Assembly (NCBI GenBank): GCA_944392265.1
Contig: CALXWC010000013.1
Location: 1-47,856 of the forward strand
Direction of reading: 5' to 3'
Source of the DNA: an uncultured Alphaproteobacteria bacterium
GTDB lineage: Bacteria; Pseudomonadota; Alphaproteobacteria; RF32; CAG-239
DNA: 47,856 nucleotides
Position numbers and translations under genes: made by a program. Shown here piece after piece: positions 15,334-23,729 of this stretch (position 1 is its first letter; each line of letters begins with the position of its first letter). The notes under the pieces are model-generated. The model did no database searches and was not told the DNA's origin. It worked only from the letters and a program-made list of their open reading frames with translations.

Positions 15334-15665
15334 AGTCTAACTCCAAACTTTACCTTCTTTCGAATCTCAGTCGGAGTTTATGTTAAAAACCTGCATCATC
15401 CCTGGGAAAATGGCTTTCGTTCTACTCAAAATGTTTGACAAATTTGTTTTTTGGTCCCTGAGGTACTATACTTCGCTCGCTGGGCGGTTGCTAGCTTTGC
15501 AACACTCAAATTTAATCTCTTCATCTTTTCAATACGAATCATTTTCTTACATACAATGCAGACACAATAATTAACAAAGATTTATATTTACAAGAAAATA
15601 TAATATCATAAATTTACCCCTCACACAAGAGATTTTTTTGTCTATTTTGGGCTTTTTTTATATAT
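15334..15665. other. Gene-free region with a long leader for the DHH-like gene
   Basis: No coding frame is supported here. Near the gene, AACTCC (minus 15378-15373) can pair with the ribosome site GGAGTT (minus 15344-15339) across a 28-base loop. Further out are GTTGC/GCAAC (around 15487-15502) and a TATAGT box (minus strand, around 15466-15471) that could be a -10 with only a poor -35. The half near the gene has the gene's higher GC content; the half near def is A/T-rich. Confidence 0.5.
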
Positions 15666-15692
15666 AAAAAAAGCCCATCTTATTGATGAGCC
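15666..15692 (-). terminator. Terminator of def, overlapping its stop codon
   Basis: On the minus strand GGCTCATC (15692-15685) pairs, with one G-U, with GATGGGC (15679-15673), followed by a seven-T tract. The T tract is itself part of a perfect 30-base palindrome (15648-15677, TGGGCTTTTTTTATA and its complement). Confidence 0.65.
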
Positions 15693-16198
15693 TTTTCTTT
15701 ACGCATTTTTTCCAATTTTTTCAAAAGCATTTGCCGTTTCAATCGACTGATTCGGTCAATATAGAGAATACCGTCCAAATGGTCCAACTCGTGTTGTACG
15801 GCAATGGCTAAAAAGTCTTCCGCCAAGAGCTCTTGTTCTTTGCCGTTATAGTCCAGATATTTCACTTTAACGGCAGCAAAGCGCTCCACTTCCGCACGTT
15901 GGTCCGGAACGGATAAGCAACCCTCTTCTCCACAAACCATTTCTTCAGATTTCCAAATAATCTCCGGATTAACCATATAAAGCGGATCCATTTTTTCTTC
16001 TTCATGAGAAATATCTATCACAACCACACGTTTAGACACGCCAACTTGCGGTGCAGCCAACCCCACACCGGCATCGGCATACATGGTTTCTAACATATCA
16101 TCCAAAAACTTGCGCATATCATCATCAACTTTTTCAACCTTTTGCGCCTTTTTCTTTAAAATCGGATGCGGATATTCATATAATTTCAAAACAGCCAT
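15680..16198 (-). CDS. def: Peptide deformylase
   Basis: 172 residues. Removes the N-formyl group from nascent proteins, undoing what Fmt adds. All three motifs are present: GVGLAAPQ (45-52), EEGCLS (91-96, metal-binding Cys94) and QHELDH (135-140, metal-binding His136 and His140). An AAAAGGAA site precedes the ATG. It follows nusB by 76 bases in the same direction and probably ends the murF-nrdR-nusB-def run. Confidence 0.97.
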   Translation of the reverse strand: MAVLKLYEYPHPILKKKAQKVEKVDDDMRKFLDDMLETMYADAGVGLAAPQVGVSKRVVVIDISHEEEKMDPLYMVNPEIIWKSEEMVCGEEGCLSVPDQRAEVERFAAVKVKYLDYNGKEQELLAEDFLAIAVQHELDHLDGILYIDRISRLKRQMLLKKLEKMRKEKAHQ

Positions 16199-16274
16199 TT
16201 TTTTCCTTTTATTTTTTTAGCAACAAACTAAAACAAATCTTTTACATTGCTCTAGCTTCCCGTTTGCTGCATTT

Positions 16275-16757
16275 TTAGCGTATTTCTTTTGCTATATGAT
16301 CAAGCAAAGCATTCACCATTTTCGGTTCATTTTTGGTAAAGAATGCATAAGCCAAATCAACATATTCTTTAATCAATACATTGGCATCAACATCTTGTGT
16401 GTGCGCAAGCTCATAAGTTGCACACAAAAGTAATGCGCGCAATGTACCGTCAAAACGTTCAAAAGACCAACCTTCTTTAAGATAATGAGCCAAAGATTTT
16501 TCAATTTCTTCTTTGTGAGCATGCACACCTTTGGTCAACTCTGTAAAATAAGCTGTGTCCATAGCGCTGACCTCAACCAACTCTTCATGATCAAAGCCCT
16601 CTTCTTCAATCACATAGCGTCCGACTTCACCGTTTACAAAGTCTTTAATAACCTCATCAACGGACAATTGTCCAAACTCAATCATATATGTCGCTTGAAC
16701 GGCAGCCAAACGAGCGGCTGATTTCATTTTAATTTTTTCAGAAATAAATTTAGCCAT
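16275..16757 (-). CDS. nusB: Transcription antitermination factor NusB
   Basis: 160 residues, all helical. NusB with NusE binds boxA RNA and supports rRNA antitermination. The typical N-terminal SAARLAAVQATYMIEFG and C-terminal VLIKEYVDLAYAFF...NALLDHIAK helices are clear. The ATG overlaps the nrdR stop (TAATG), so translation is coupled; this supports M1 rather than the internal Met11. Confidence 0.93.
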   Translation of the reverse strand: MAKFISEKIKMKSAARLAAVQATYMIEFGQLSVDEVIKDFVNGEVGRYVIEEEGFDHEELVEVSAMDTAYFTELTKGVHAHKEEIEKSLAHYLKEGWSFERFDGTLRALLLCATYELAHTQDVDANVLIKEYVDLAYAFFTKNEPKMVNALLDHIAKEIR

Positions 16758-17245
16758 TAATCTTCATCTCCCTCATCTTGATGTTTTGGCTTTGCAAACT
16801 GATCAATTGTTTCTACAAAATCTTCAAAATCTTTCACTTCACGAAAATCTTTATATACGGAAGCAAAACGAATATAGGCAATATGGTCTAAGTTAGATAA
16901 AGCATCCATAACATATTGACCTATTGTTGTTGACGGAATTTCAGCCTCGCCTGAGCTTTCCAAACGTCTTTGAATAGAGTTAACAATTTTTTCCACTCTT
17001 TCAGGGTTCACCGGACGTTTGCGCACGGCCAACTGAATGGAACGCTCAAGTTTATCACGGTCAAACATGGTTTTCTCACCATTTTTTTTGACCACGATTA
17101 ACTCTCTTAACTGAACTCTCTCAAATGTTGTAAATCTAGAGCCACATTCAGGGCATTCACGTCTACGACGGATAGCTGTGTTATCATCCGTATTTCGGGA
17201 ATCTTTAACCTGCGTATCATCACAACCGCAAAACGGACATTTCAT
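16757..17245 (-). CDS. nrdR: Ribonucleotide reductase repressor NrdR
   Basis: 162 residues: N-terminal zinc ribbon CPFCGCDD...CPECGSRF (Cys3, Cys6, Cys31, Cys34) and an ATP-cone domain (about 49-139). NrdR senses dATP/ATP and represses nrd genes through NrdR boxes. A GGAG site lies in the end of murF four bases upstream of the spacing region. Last base overlaps nusB. Confidence 0.96.
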   Translation of the reverse strand: MKCPFCGCDDTQVKDSRNTDDNTAIRRRRECPECGSRFTTFERVQLRELIVVKKNGEKTMFDRDKLERSIQLAVRKRPVNPERVEKIVNSIQRRLESSGEAEIPSTTIGQYVMDALSNLDHIAYIRFASVYKDFREVKDFEDFVETIDQFAKPKHQDEGDED

Positions 17246-17249
17246 TAGC

Positions 17250-18572
17250 TTAACTCCTACCTTGACGAATCAATTCTTCCGCAACTTTATATAATTCTGA
17301 AGAATATCTTGCTCCTTTTATAAGGACAGTATCTTTATTTTGCAAGCACTTATTTAACAAAAAGTCGCTCACACCGTCTTTATTTTCAAAATAAAACTGT
17401 TTTTTGTTTGCTGGAAGCTGAGCCAACATATCTTTTGTTTCAGGACAAACGCCAATGACAATATCGACATCAGATTGAGCCAAAGCCTCTCCGATTTCAA
17501 TATGTTTTTGCTTTGAAAAGTCACCAAGTTCGGCCATTTTGCCCAACACGACAATTTTTCTGCCTTCGGTTTTCATTTTATCTAGAGATTGAATAGCAAA
17601 CTTCATTGCTTCAGGTTGACCGGAATAACTATCATCAATCAAAGTATAATCACCTTTTGAAAACTTTAATTTCCAGTGTTTTCCACGGCCTTCTAAGGCT
17701 CCGAAATCTTTAAGATATGACGCCGCTTTGGCAACATCCAAACCAAGCTCTTGCACCACACTTAACACGCACCATGCATTGTACAGATAATGTTCTCCAT
17801 CTGTTGCAAGTTCAAAATGAGCATTTGGATGATTATCTTTTCCAAATTCAATAACTTTTGCACCATGTTCTTCAGCTCTTTTTTCCAAAACATCGGCAAA
17901 ATTTGTATCTTCATTAATAAAAGCTGTTCCGCCTTTCTTTAAGCCAGTAAAGATTTCGGCCTTGGCTTCTGCAATAGCCTGCAAGTTTGGAAAAAACTCT
18001 ATATGCATTGGATATACATTGGTCACAATAGCCATATCAGGTTTGACTAATTTTACCATTTTTTCAATTTCGCCTTTAGCGCTCATTCCCATTTCAATAA
18101 TGGCATATTTTGCATCTAAATCCATATCACATAATGTTTTAGGCACACCGACAAAATTATTAAAATTTCCGCTGGTAGCATATACGGGAGCAAATTTAGA
18201 CAAGATAAACTTTAACTCTTCTTTGGTCGTTGTTTTACCGGCGCTTCCGGTTAACCCAATAACCACACCGTTAAACTGAGAGCGAATATACGCCCCAATC
18301 ATTCCATAAGCTTCCAACGTATCAGAAACCACAATTTGACGCATGGCAGAAACATCTTTAATCAAGTGATCCACCATCACCAAAGACGCACCTTTATTAA
18401 GCACGTCTTTAACAAAATCATGCCCGTCAAACTTTTCACCTCTTAAGGCAATAAACATATCTCCGGTTTTAACATGTCTGCTATCGGTAGATATATTGTC
18501 TATATCCACATCCACCACATTTGATGCAGAGCAGACGATTTCTGCAATTTTTTTAGAATTTATCTGTCTCAT
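17250..18572 (-). CDS. murF: UDP-N-acetylmuramoyl-tripeptide--D-alanyl-D-alanine ligase
   Basis: 440 residues. Adds D-Ala-D-Ala to UDP-MurNAc-tripeptide in the cytoplasm, the last cytoplasmic Mur ligase step. It shows the MurF-type N-domain motif [18 protein letters not shown] (28-45), the P-loop [14 protein letters not shown] (106-119), the [11 protein letters not shown] motif and the central [10 protein letters not shown]. An AGAGG site precedes the ATG. It is not next to the other mur genes of the dcw cluster, at least within this window, but heads a tight run with nrdR four bases downstream and then nusB. Confidence 0.95.
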   Translation of the reverse strand: MRQINSKKIAEIVCSASNVVDVDIDNISTDSRHVKTGDMFIALRGEKFDGHDFVKDVLNKGASLVMVDHLIKDVSAMRQIVVSDTLEAYGMIGAYIRSQFNGVVIGLTGSAGKTTTKEELKFILSKFAPVYATSGNFNNFVGVPKTLCDMDLDAKYAIIEMGMSAKGEIEKMVKLVKPDMAIVTNVYPMHIEFFPNLQAIAEAKAEIFTGLKKGGTAFINEDTNFADVLEKRAEEHGAKVIEFGKDNHPNAHFELATDGEHYLYNAWCVLSVVQELGLDVAKAASYLKDFGALEGRGKHWKLKFSKGDYTLIDDSYSGQPEAMKFAIQSLDKMKTEGRKIVVLGKMAELGDFSKQKHIEIGEALAQSDVDIVIGVCPETKDMLAQLPANKKQFYFENKDGVSDFLLNKCLQNKDTVLIKGARYSSELYKVAEELIRQGRS

Positions 18573-18662
18573 TTTAACCTCTTATACAATAATATATCAT
18601 CATAAAGCCAATTTATTAATATTTAGCTACTTTCCCGAAATGATTTTATAGACAAAAAACTC

Positions 18663-18691
18663 TTGCTTTTTTCTAAAAAAGAGCATATAAA
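18663..18691 (+). promoter_or_regulatory. Promoter of the WG-repeat lipoprotein
   Basis: TTGCTT (18663-18668), 17-base spacer, TATAAA (18686-18691), 47 bases before the ATG. Confidence 0.55.
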
Positions 18692-18738
18692 GAGAAACGA
18701 GAAAAGTATATTTATGTTTAATTTTTAAAATTTAAATT

Positions 18739-19410
18739 ATGAAAAATTTAGTTTTATTTTTTGCGTTCTTTGTAATGGTTTTGTTTTCTGCTTGTGACTC
18801 AAGAAAAGAAATCCGAGAGCCACTCACCGGTACCAAAGAGTATCAGACCTACCGTTTTTCTGACCAGCCAAACTTGGTCGGCGTCAAAAAAGGCGACAAA
18901 AAGGTTATCATCCCCAATGTGTACCAAGACGTGGCTTATATGGGCAACAAATTTGTCTGCAAAGACAAAAAAGGTTTCCATATCGTCTCTGCAGAAAACA
19001 AAGTGATTTTGAGCAGTCCGGCTCCGTTTGAGTACAACGTCGATGACGATTACTTCATGGCTAAGCAACCTTCCGGCGAATTACTGATTTACTTGCAGGA
19101 AAGCGGCAATGTTATCAACGGAAACTTTGAATGTTTCAAGATTGATACCTTAGGAAATCTTTCTGTCTTCAAAGATAAAAGATATGGTATCGTTAACAAA
19201 GATGGCCGCGAGCTGATTGCTCCTAAGCATGAGGCAATGAGAATTCTTAACGGAAAATATGTTGCTCTTGATGCTAAAAAAGACGGAACCAGCATCTATG
19301 ACAAGAACCAAAAGATTAACTGGAAGAACGTAAAAGTCACTTCTTACTCAAGAGTCGGCATCAAAGAAGACGCTGCTCCTAAGTTAGAAGAAGTGAAGAA
19401 GCTCTTCTAA
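18739..19410 (+). CDS. WG-repeat-like lipoprotein, unknown function
   Basis: 223 residues. Signal peptide with lipobox LFSAC (Cys19), so probably lipid-anchored. The mature part contains beta-strand repeats of the WG/KWG type, such as KKGFHIVSAENKVIL and RYGIVNKDGRELIAPKHE. These usually form a propeller-like or solenoid ligand platform. No catalytic site is visible. The leader is A/T-only with no Shine-Dalgarno site (AATTTTTAAAATTTAAATT before the ATG). It has its own promoter and terminator and is opposite in direction to its neighbours. Codons end in C more often than in adjacent genes. Confidence 0.7.
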   Translation: MKNLVLFFAFFVMVLFSACDSRKEIREPLTGTKEYQTYRFSDQPNLVGVKKGDKKVIIPNVYQDVAYMGNKFVCKDKKGFHIVSAENKVILSSPAPFEYNVDDDYFMAKQPSGELLIYLQESGNVINGNFECFKIDTLGNLSVFKDKRYGIVNKDGRELIAPKHEAMRILNGKYVALDAKKDGTSIYDKNQKINWKNVKVTSYSRVGIKEDAAPKLEEVKKLF

Positions 19411-19423
19411 AAAATTTACTTAC

Positions 19424-19463
19424 AAAAAAAACAGCCCTATTTCTTCAATAGGACTGTTTTTTT
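19424..19463. terminator. Bidirectional terminator between the lipoprotein gene and glyA
   Basis: AACAGCCCTATT / AATAGGACTGTT stem with one mismatch, A tract left and T tract right. Confidence 0.75.
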
Positions 19464-19473
19464 ATTTTAAAAG

Positions 19474-20730
19474 TTATTTATAAATCGGAAAACGATTGCA
19501 CAGTTCTATAACTTTTTCCCTAATTTGCGGAATAACCAATTCTTGTGTTCCGGCAACCATGGCATCCATCACATCTGCAATCCAATCTGCAATTTGGATA
19601 AATTCTTTTTCCTTAAAGCCGCGTGTTGTTCCGGCTGGTGTTCCCAAGCGAATGCCTGAGGTGACGGTCGGTTTTTCCGGATCAAACGGAATAGCGTTTT
19701 TATTACAGGTCATATGTGCTCTTTCCAATGTTTGAGCCACAATATTTCCTGTGAGTTTCTTCGGGCGCAAATCCACCAACAACAAATGCGTATCTGTTCC
19801 GCCGGACACCAAATCAAGCCCACGCTCTTGAAGACGTTTTCCAAGAGCTTTGGCATTTTTAACAACTTGTGCGGCATAGACCTTAAAGTCATCTGTCAAA
19901 TCCTCCTTAAAGCAAACAGCATTGGCAGCAATCACATGCATCAACGGACCACCTTGCGTTCCTGGGAAAATTGCTGAATTTATTTTCTTGGCAATCTCAG
20001 CATTATTGGTCAAAATCATACCGCCACGCGGACCTCGTAATGTTTTATGCGTGGTTGTGGTAACCACATCGGCAAATTCGAGTGGGTTTGGATGCACGCC
20101 ACCGGCAACAAGCCCTGCAAAATGCGCCATATCCACCATCAAATAAGCCCCTACTCTGTCACAAATTTCACGAAAACGAGCAAAATCAACCTGACGCGGA
20201 TAAGCCGAACCACCGGCAACAATCAGTTTTGGTCTGTTTTCTATAGCCAATCGTTCAACCTGATCATAATCAATCAAGCCATTATCTTGTCTAACACCAT
20301 ATGCAACCGAATTAAGCCACTTTCCAGAAAAAGAAACTTTAGCACCGTGCGTTAAATGTCCACCCGCATCCAAAGACATTCCCATGATGGTATCATTGGG
20401 TTGCAACAAAGCCACATATACAGCCGTGTTTGCTTGAGAACCCGAATGTGGTTGAACATTTACAAACTGTGCGTTAAAAAGTTTTTTTGCTCTATCAATT
20501 GCCAAATTTTCTACCACGTCAATAAATTCACAACCGCCATAATAGCGTTTTGCCGAATAACCTTCTGCATATTTATTGGTTAAGATTGAGCCTTGGGCTT
20601 CCAATACGGATTTTGAAACAATATTTTCGGAGGCAATAAGTTCAATTTGTTCTTGTTGACGCTTTAATTCATGTTGAATTGCATCAAAGATTTCAAAATC
20701 TTCTTCTGCTAATTTTTTTTCAAAATCCAT
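19474..20730 (-). CDS. glyA: Serine hydroxymethyltransferase
   Basis: 418 residues, normal length. PLP enzyme converting serine and THF to glycine and methylene-THF, the cofactor ThyX uses. Motifs: [20 protein letters not shown] near residues 31-50, the PLP-lysine segment [16 protein letters not shown] (about 222-237), and the C-terminal [20 protein letters not shown] site lies eight bases before the ATG. It follows rpiB by 17 bases in one operon. Confidence 0.98.
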   Translation of the reverse strand: MDFEKKLAEEDFEIFDAIQHELKRQQEQIELIASENIVSKSVLEAQGSILTNKYAEGYSAKRYYGGCEFIDVVENLAIDRAKKLFNAQFVNVQPHSGSQANTAVYVALLQPNDTIMGMSLDAGGHLTHGAKVSFSGKWLNSVAYGVRQDNGLIDYDQVERLAIENRPKLIVAGGSAYPRQVDFARFREICDRVGAYLMVDMAHFAGLVAGGVHPNPLEFADVVTTTTHKTLRGPRGGMILTNNAEIAKKINSAIFPGTQGGPLMHVIAANAVCFKEDLTDDFKVYAAQVVKNAKALGKRLQERGLDLVSGGTDTHLLLVDLRPKKLTGNIVAQTLERAHMTCNKNAIPFDPEKPTVTSGIRLGTPAGTTRGFKEKEFIQIADWIADVMDAMVAGTQELVIPQIREKVIELCNRFPIYK

Positions 20731-20747
20731 ATTTTTTCTCCTACGAA

Positions 20748-21176
20748 TTACATATCAAGTTTATCCAATCGATTCTGATGACGTCCGCCTTCATATTCAG
20801 CATTAAGAAAAATATTGATTCTTCTTAACACGTCATCAAAATTCATGGTTCTACCGCCAAAGACAATCACATTTGCATTATTGTGTCTGTGAGCCATTTC
20901 TGCGGTAAAATCATCATACAAAAGAGCTGCGCGGATTCCTTTGTGTCTGTTAGCGGCAATAGAGATTCCGATTCCTGTTCCGCAAATAAGGATTCCCAAA
21001 TCAGCTTTTTTTTGTAAAATTTCATCTGCCATTTTATTGGCCATATCGGGATAATCACAAGATTGAGCTGTATAAGTTCCTAAATCTTCAAGATTTTTTC
21101 CCTGTTTTTGATAATAATCAATCAGATTCTGTTTTAATTCAAAACCACCGTGATCTGAAGCAATAGCAATTTTCAT
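20748..21176 (-). CDS. rpiB: Ribose-5-phosphate isomerase B
   Basis: 142 residues. Interconverts ribose-5-P and ribulose-5-P. It shows the family start [16 protein letters not shown], the catalytic-site [15 protein letters not shown] (Cys66 region) and FGGRTM. An AAGGAG site precedes the ATG. First gene of rpiB-glyA, an arrangement common in alphaproteobacteria. Confidence 0.96.
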   Translation of the reverse strand: MKIAIASDHGGFELKQNLIDYYQKQGKNLEDLGTYTAQSCDYPDMANKMADEILQKKADLGILICGTGIGISIAANRHKGIRAALLYDDFTAEMAHRHNNANVIVFGGRTMNFDDVLRRINIFLNAEYEGGRHQNRLDKLDM

Positions 21177-21202
21177 ATTTTTCTCCTTACAAACATTATA
21201 TA

Positions 21203-21230
21203 ATCATAAATAGCCAAAATATAAATGCAA
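21203..21230 (-). promoter_or_regulatory. Promoter of rpiB-glyA
   Basis: On the minus strand TTGCAT (21225-21230), 16-base spacer, TATGAT (21203-21208), about 27 bases upstream of the rpiB ATG. Confidence 0.5.
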
Positions 21231-21308
21231 GATGAATATCAAATAAATACCAAAATATTGATTTTTAAGGGAATAAAAAAATATTCACAAAAAAACAAAA
21301 AAAATGTA

Positions 21309-21336
21309 TTGACTATCTGCAAAAAGATTGTATATA
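21309..21336 (+). promoter_or_regulatory. Promoter of the tRNA-Cys/tRNA-Asn pair
   Basis: TTGACT (21309-21314), 16-base spacer, TATATA (21331-21336), 46 bases before tRNA-Cys. Confidence 0.6.
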
Positions 21337-21382
21337 TAGTTCTCGTTGAGTGAATGAGGAACTCAAAGTTGAGGTATCAATT

Positions 21383-21457
21383 GGCCGGTTGGCAGAGTGG
21401 CTCATGCAGAGGACTGCAAATCCTTGTACATCGGTTCAATTCCGGTACCGGCCTCCA
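21383..21457 (+). tRNA. tRNA-Cys (GCA)
   Basis: 75 bases including encoded CCA. Acceptor stem GGCCGGT/ACCGGCC, anticodon GCA at 21416-21418, T-loop GGTTCAATTCC, discriminator U. The cloverleaf is complete. Confidence 0.95.
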
Positions 21458-21490
21458 AGATTTCATTCAGGAAAAGAAATACCGCATTAT

Positions 21491-21565
21491 TCCGGCTTAG
21501 CTCAGCGGTAGAGCAATCGGCTGTTAACCGATCGGTCGCCTGTTCGAATCAGGCAGCCGGAGCCA
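21491..21565 (+). tRNA. tRNA-Asn (GTT)
   Basis: 75 bases including encoded CCA. Acceptor stem TCCGGCT/AGCCGGA, anticodon GTT at 21523-21525, T-arm CCTGTTCGAATCAGG, discriminator G. It lies 33 bases downstream of tRNA-Cys. Confidence 0.96.
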
Positions 21566-21566
21566 T

Positions 21567-21601
21567 AAAAAAAATCCCTTCCTTGTGAAGGGATTTTTTT
21601 T
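21567..21601 (+). terminator. Terminator of the tRNA transcript
   Basis: AAAAATCCCTTC-CTTGT-GAAGGGATTTTT perfect stem and T tract right after tRNA-Asn. Confidence 0.85.
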
Positions 21602-21765
21602 ATGCTTGTGTTATCTGATAAGAACGGCAACCTCAGGAAGCCCGTTTAAAGTTTCTCCTTCAAAAGAAATATAACTTTGCTAAAAAAAATAATGTATAAG
21701 AAAAGAACATTTCAAATACATTATCTTTATAATATCAATATGTTATCAAATGAAATTTAGATGTT

Positions 21766-22644
21766 TTATCTATTTTTCAAATTCTCGACACAAAGTAATG
21801 CGCCCCCAATAATACCGGCATTATTTTCAAATTCGGCTTCCTTAAGTTTAATTGGAGATGTGACAATGGATGTATTTACATTTTTTTCCATTTTGGAATA
21901 ATTAATAAAATGAGCCATTGAACCACCAAGCAATACCACATCAGGATCAAAAATGCTGGCAAAAATCCGCACTCCGGATTCCACCATATTTTGCCAATGT
22001 TCAAAAACACCAATTGCTTTGGCATCATTATTTTTTAACCCGTTAACAATATCATAGCTGGTTGCGTTATCATCATTATAAAATTCCTTGGCATCCAAAT
22101 TCAGAGCCGTACCGGACATATAAATTTCCAAACAATCATAGTTTCCGCAACCACAGCGACGATGTTTATCCTGACGAACGGGGAAATGTGTTTCTCCGGC
22201 CGCTCCGGATTTACCTTTCAAGAGTTTTCCGTTAACAATAATCCCTACTCCGACGCCAGTACCAAGAGTCAACAACACAACATTATCCATTCCTTGCGCA
22301 TGACCAACCTTATATTCAGCCCACACAGCGGCATTGGCATCGTTTTCAACAAAAACTTTCTTTTCTGAAAGAGATTGAAAATCAATTTCTCCATATCCAT
22401 ACGGTAAATTACCGACAGACCCCGTAATTCTTTTATTTTCAATATCTATTGTTCCAGCTGTTGATATAGCAATTGCCTCAACTTCAGATTCATATTGAGA
22501 AATAATTTTTTTGAGCAAATTTTCAATTGCCTCTTTTGTTGCCGGAGTAGAATATTTAACCGGTTCAGAAATAATCTTACCATTCTCATCAACAAGAGCA
22601 AAAGAAATTTTGGTTCCGCCGATATCAAAAGAAAGTATTTTCAT
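21766..22644 (-). CDS. ROK-family sugar kinase (glucokinase or amino-sugar kinase type)
   Basis: 292 residues, the normal ROK length. The ATP-binding start SFDIGGTKISFALV (4-17), the catalytic VENDANAAVWAE with its Asp (about 99-110), the GTGVGVGII phosphate loop and the zinc motif CGCGNYDCLEIY (about 164-175) are present. ROK enzymes phosphorylate glucose, GlcNAc or ManNAc at position 6. nagA and nagB lie 4 kb away, which makes an N-acetyl-amino-sugar kinase plausible; the sequence alone does not decide. An AGGAAA site precedes the ATG. It is preceded by a small membrane gene 12 bases upstream on the same strand. Confidence 0.85.
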   Translation of the reverse strand: MKILSFDIGGTKISFALVDENGKIISEPVKYSTPATKEAIENLLKKIISQYESEVEAIAISTAGTIDIENKRITGSVGNLPYGYGEIDFQSLSEKKVFVENDANAAVWAEYKVGHAQGMDNVVLLTLGTGVGVGIIVNGKLLKGKSGAAGETHFPVRQDKHRRCGCGNYDCLEIYMSGTALNLDAKEFYNDDNATSYDIVNGLKNNDAKAIGVFEHWQNMVESGVRIFASIFDPDVVLLGGSMAHFINYSKMEKNVNTSIVTSPIKLKEAEFENNAGIIGGALLCVENLKNR

Positions 22645-22656
22645 TGCTTTTCCTAA

Positions 22657-22917
22657 TTATTTATCATCAATGATTTCATATTCGGCATCAATGATTTTAT
22701 CTTGTTGAGATGTTTTTTTATAAACCGTTTTATGAATCTGAATAGAGGGATGTTTTTTTCTATAAACATTATATCCCAAATTAATCAAACCTGAAATTGC
22801 CACAATCAAAATCAGCACCGGTAAAATGATAGATGCCACATAAAAAACAAAAAACAATCCGGACAATCCCAGCGCGGACCAAAAAACTAATAAAACCCAA
22901 TCATTGATATATTTCAT
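22657..22917 (-). CDS. Small two-helix membrane protein, unknown function (86 aa)
   Basis: Two transmembrane segments (about 6-28 and 30-48) and a cytoplasmic, charged tail ending DAEYEIIDDK. No family recognised. It lies directly upstream of the ROK kinase gene in the same direction and is probably in its operon. A tail of this kind is common in small bacterial membrane proteins that recruit a partner, but that is only inference. Confidence 0.6.
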   Translation of the reverse strand: MKYINDWVLLVFWSALGLSGLFFVFYVASIILPVLILIVAISGLINLGYNVYRKKHPSIQIHKTVYKKTSQQDKIIDAEYEIIDDK

Positions 22918-23023
22918 ATTTATTCTTTCACATAATTTTCAGATATAAATAACATAGGAATTTTACAAAATATTATCAAGTATAAGATAAAAAATTTCAA
23001 AATAAAAAAACTTTAAAATGATA

Positions 23024-23051
23024 TTGACAGCTAAAAAATTTGTGCTACTAC
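23024..23051 (+). promoter_or_regulatory. Promoter of the MarC-family gene
   Basis: TTGACA (23024-23029), 16-base spacer, TACTAC (23046-23051), 45 bases before the ATG. Confidence 0.5.
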
Positions 23052-23095
23052 CTACACATAATTTCAACGTAACTCACTAAAAAAAGGTAAAAAAA

Positions 23096-23692
23096 ATGTT
23101 AGAAGAATTTAACTTAAGACAATTTATCAGTGCATTTGTCGTATTGTTTGCCGTTATTGATGCCCCTGGCGCTATTCCGGTAATTTTGAAGTTAAAACGT
23201 GGCGGAAAAACCGTTTTGGCAGAAAAAGCATCCGCATTATCTTTATTAATGTTTTTAGGATTCTTTTACGTCGGAGAAGCTTTCTTAAACTTATTCAAGT
23301 TGGATATTTCATCATTTGCAGTTGCCGGTTCTTTAATTATTTTCATTATGGCTTTGGAAATGATTTTAGATATTGATATCTTCAGAGAAAAACCCGATAT
23401 GCCAAAAGATGCAACCTTCATCCCTGTTGTATTTCCTCTTTTTGCCGGTGCTGGTTCTTTAACCACCTTGTTATCAATCCGCGCCCAATTTTCTGACATT
23501 AACATCATCTGCGCAATTTTAGCCAATATCGTCATTATATACGGCGTTATAAAAATGGCAAAGAGATTAAACTTAATGTTAGGCAACGGCTTTATTTATA
23601 TGTTACAAAAGTTTTTCGGAATTATCTTGTTAGCCATTTCCGTAAAATTGTTTACCACAAATATCACTGTTTTAATTGAACATATTCAATAA
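23096..23692 (+). CDS. MarC-family inner-membrane protein
   Basis: 198 residues with six hydrophobic segments. Family landmarks are FAVIDAPGAIPVIL (18-31) and the inverted second half with FPLFAGAGSLTTLLSI (about 112-127), the half-repeat glycine/proline loops of MarC/UPF0056 proteins. These are sometimes called multiple-antibiotic-resistance proteins, though transport of a specific substrate is unproven. A candidate promoter is upstream, and a terminator shared with terC lies downstream. Confidence 0.85.
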   Translation: MLEEFNLRQFISAFVVLFAVIDAPGAIPVILKLKRGGKTVLAEKASALSLLMFLGFFYVGEAFLNLFKLDISSFAVAGSLIIFIMALEMILDIDIFREKPDMPKDATFIPVVFPLFAGAGSLTTLLSIRAQFSDINIICAILANIVIIYGVIKMAKRLNLMLGNGFIYMLQKFFGIILLAISVKLFTTNITVLIEHIQ

Positions 23693-23694
23693 AT

Positions 23695-23729
23695 AAAAAA
23701 AAAGCTCCGCGATTGCGGAGCTTTTTTTT
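23695..23729. terminator. Bidirectional terminator between the MarC- and TerC-family genes
   Basis: AAAGCTCCGC-GATT-GCGGAGCTTT perfect stem with A and T tracts. It overlaps the stop of the TerC-family gene by two bases. Confidence 0.85.

Noticed and set aside
15648-15677. Perfect 30-base palindrome TGGGCTTTTTTTATA and its complement as an independent element
   Set aside because: The left half is explained as the T tract and the right half as the stem base of the def terminator; no second copy is seen in the window.
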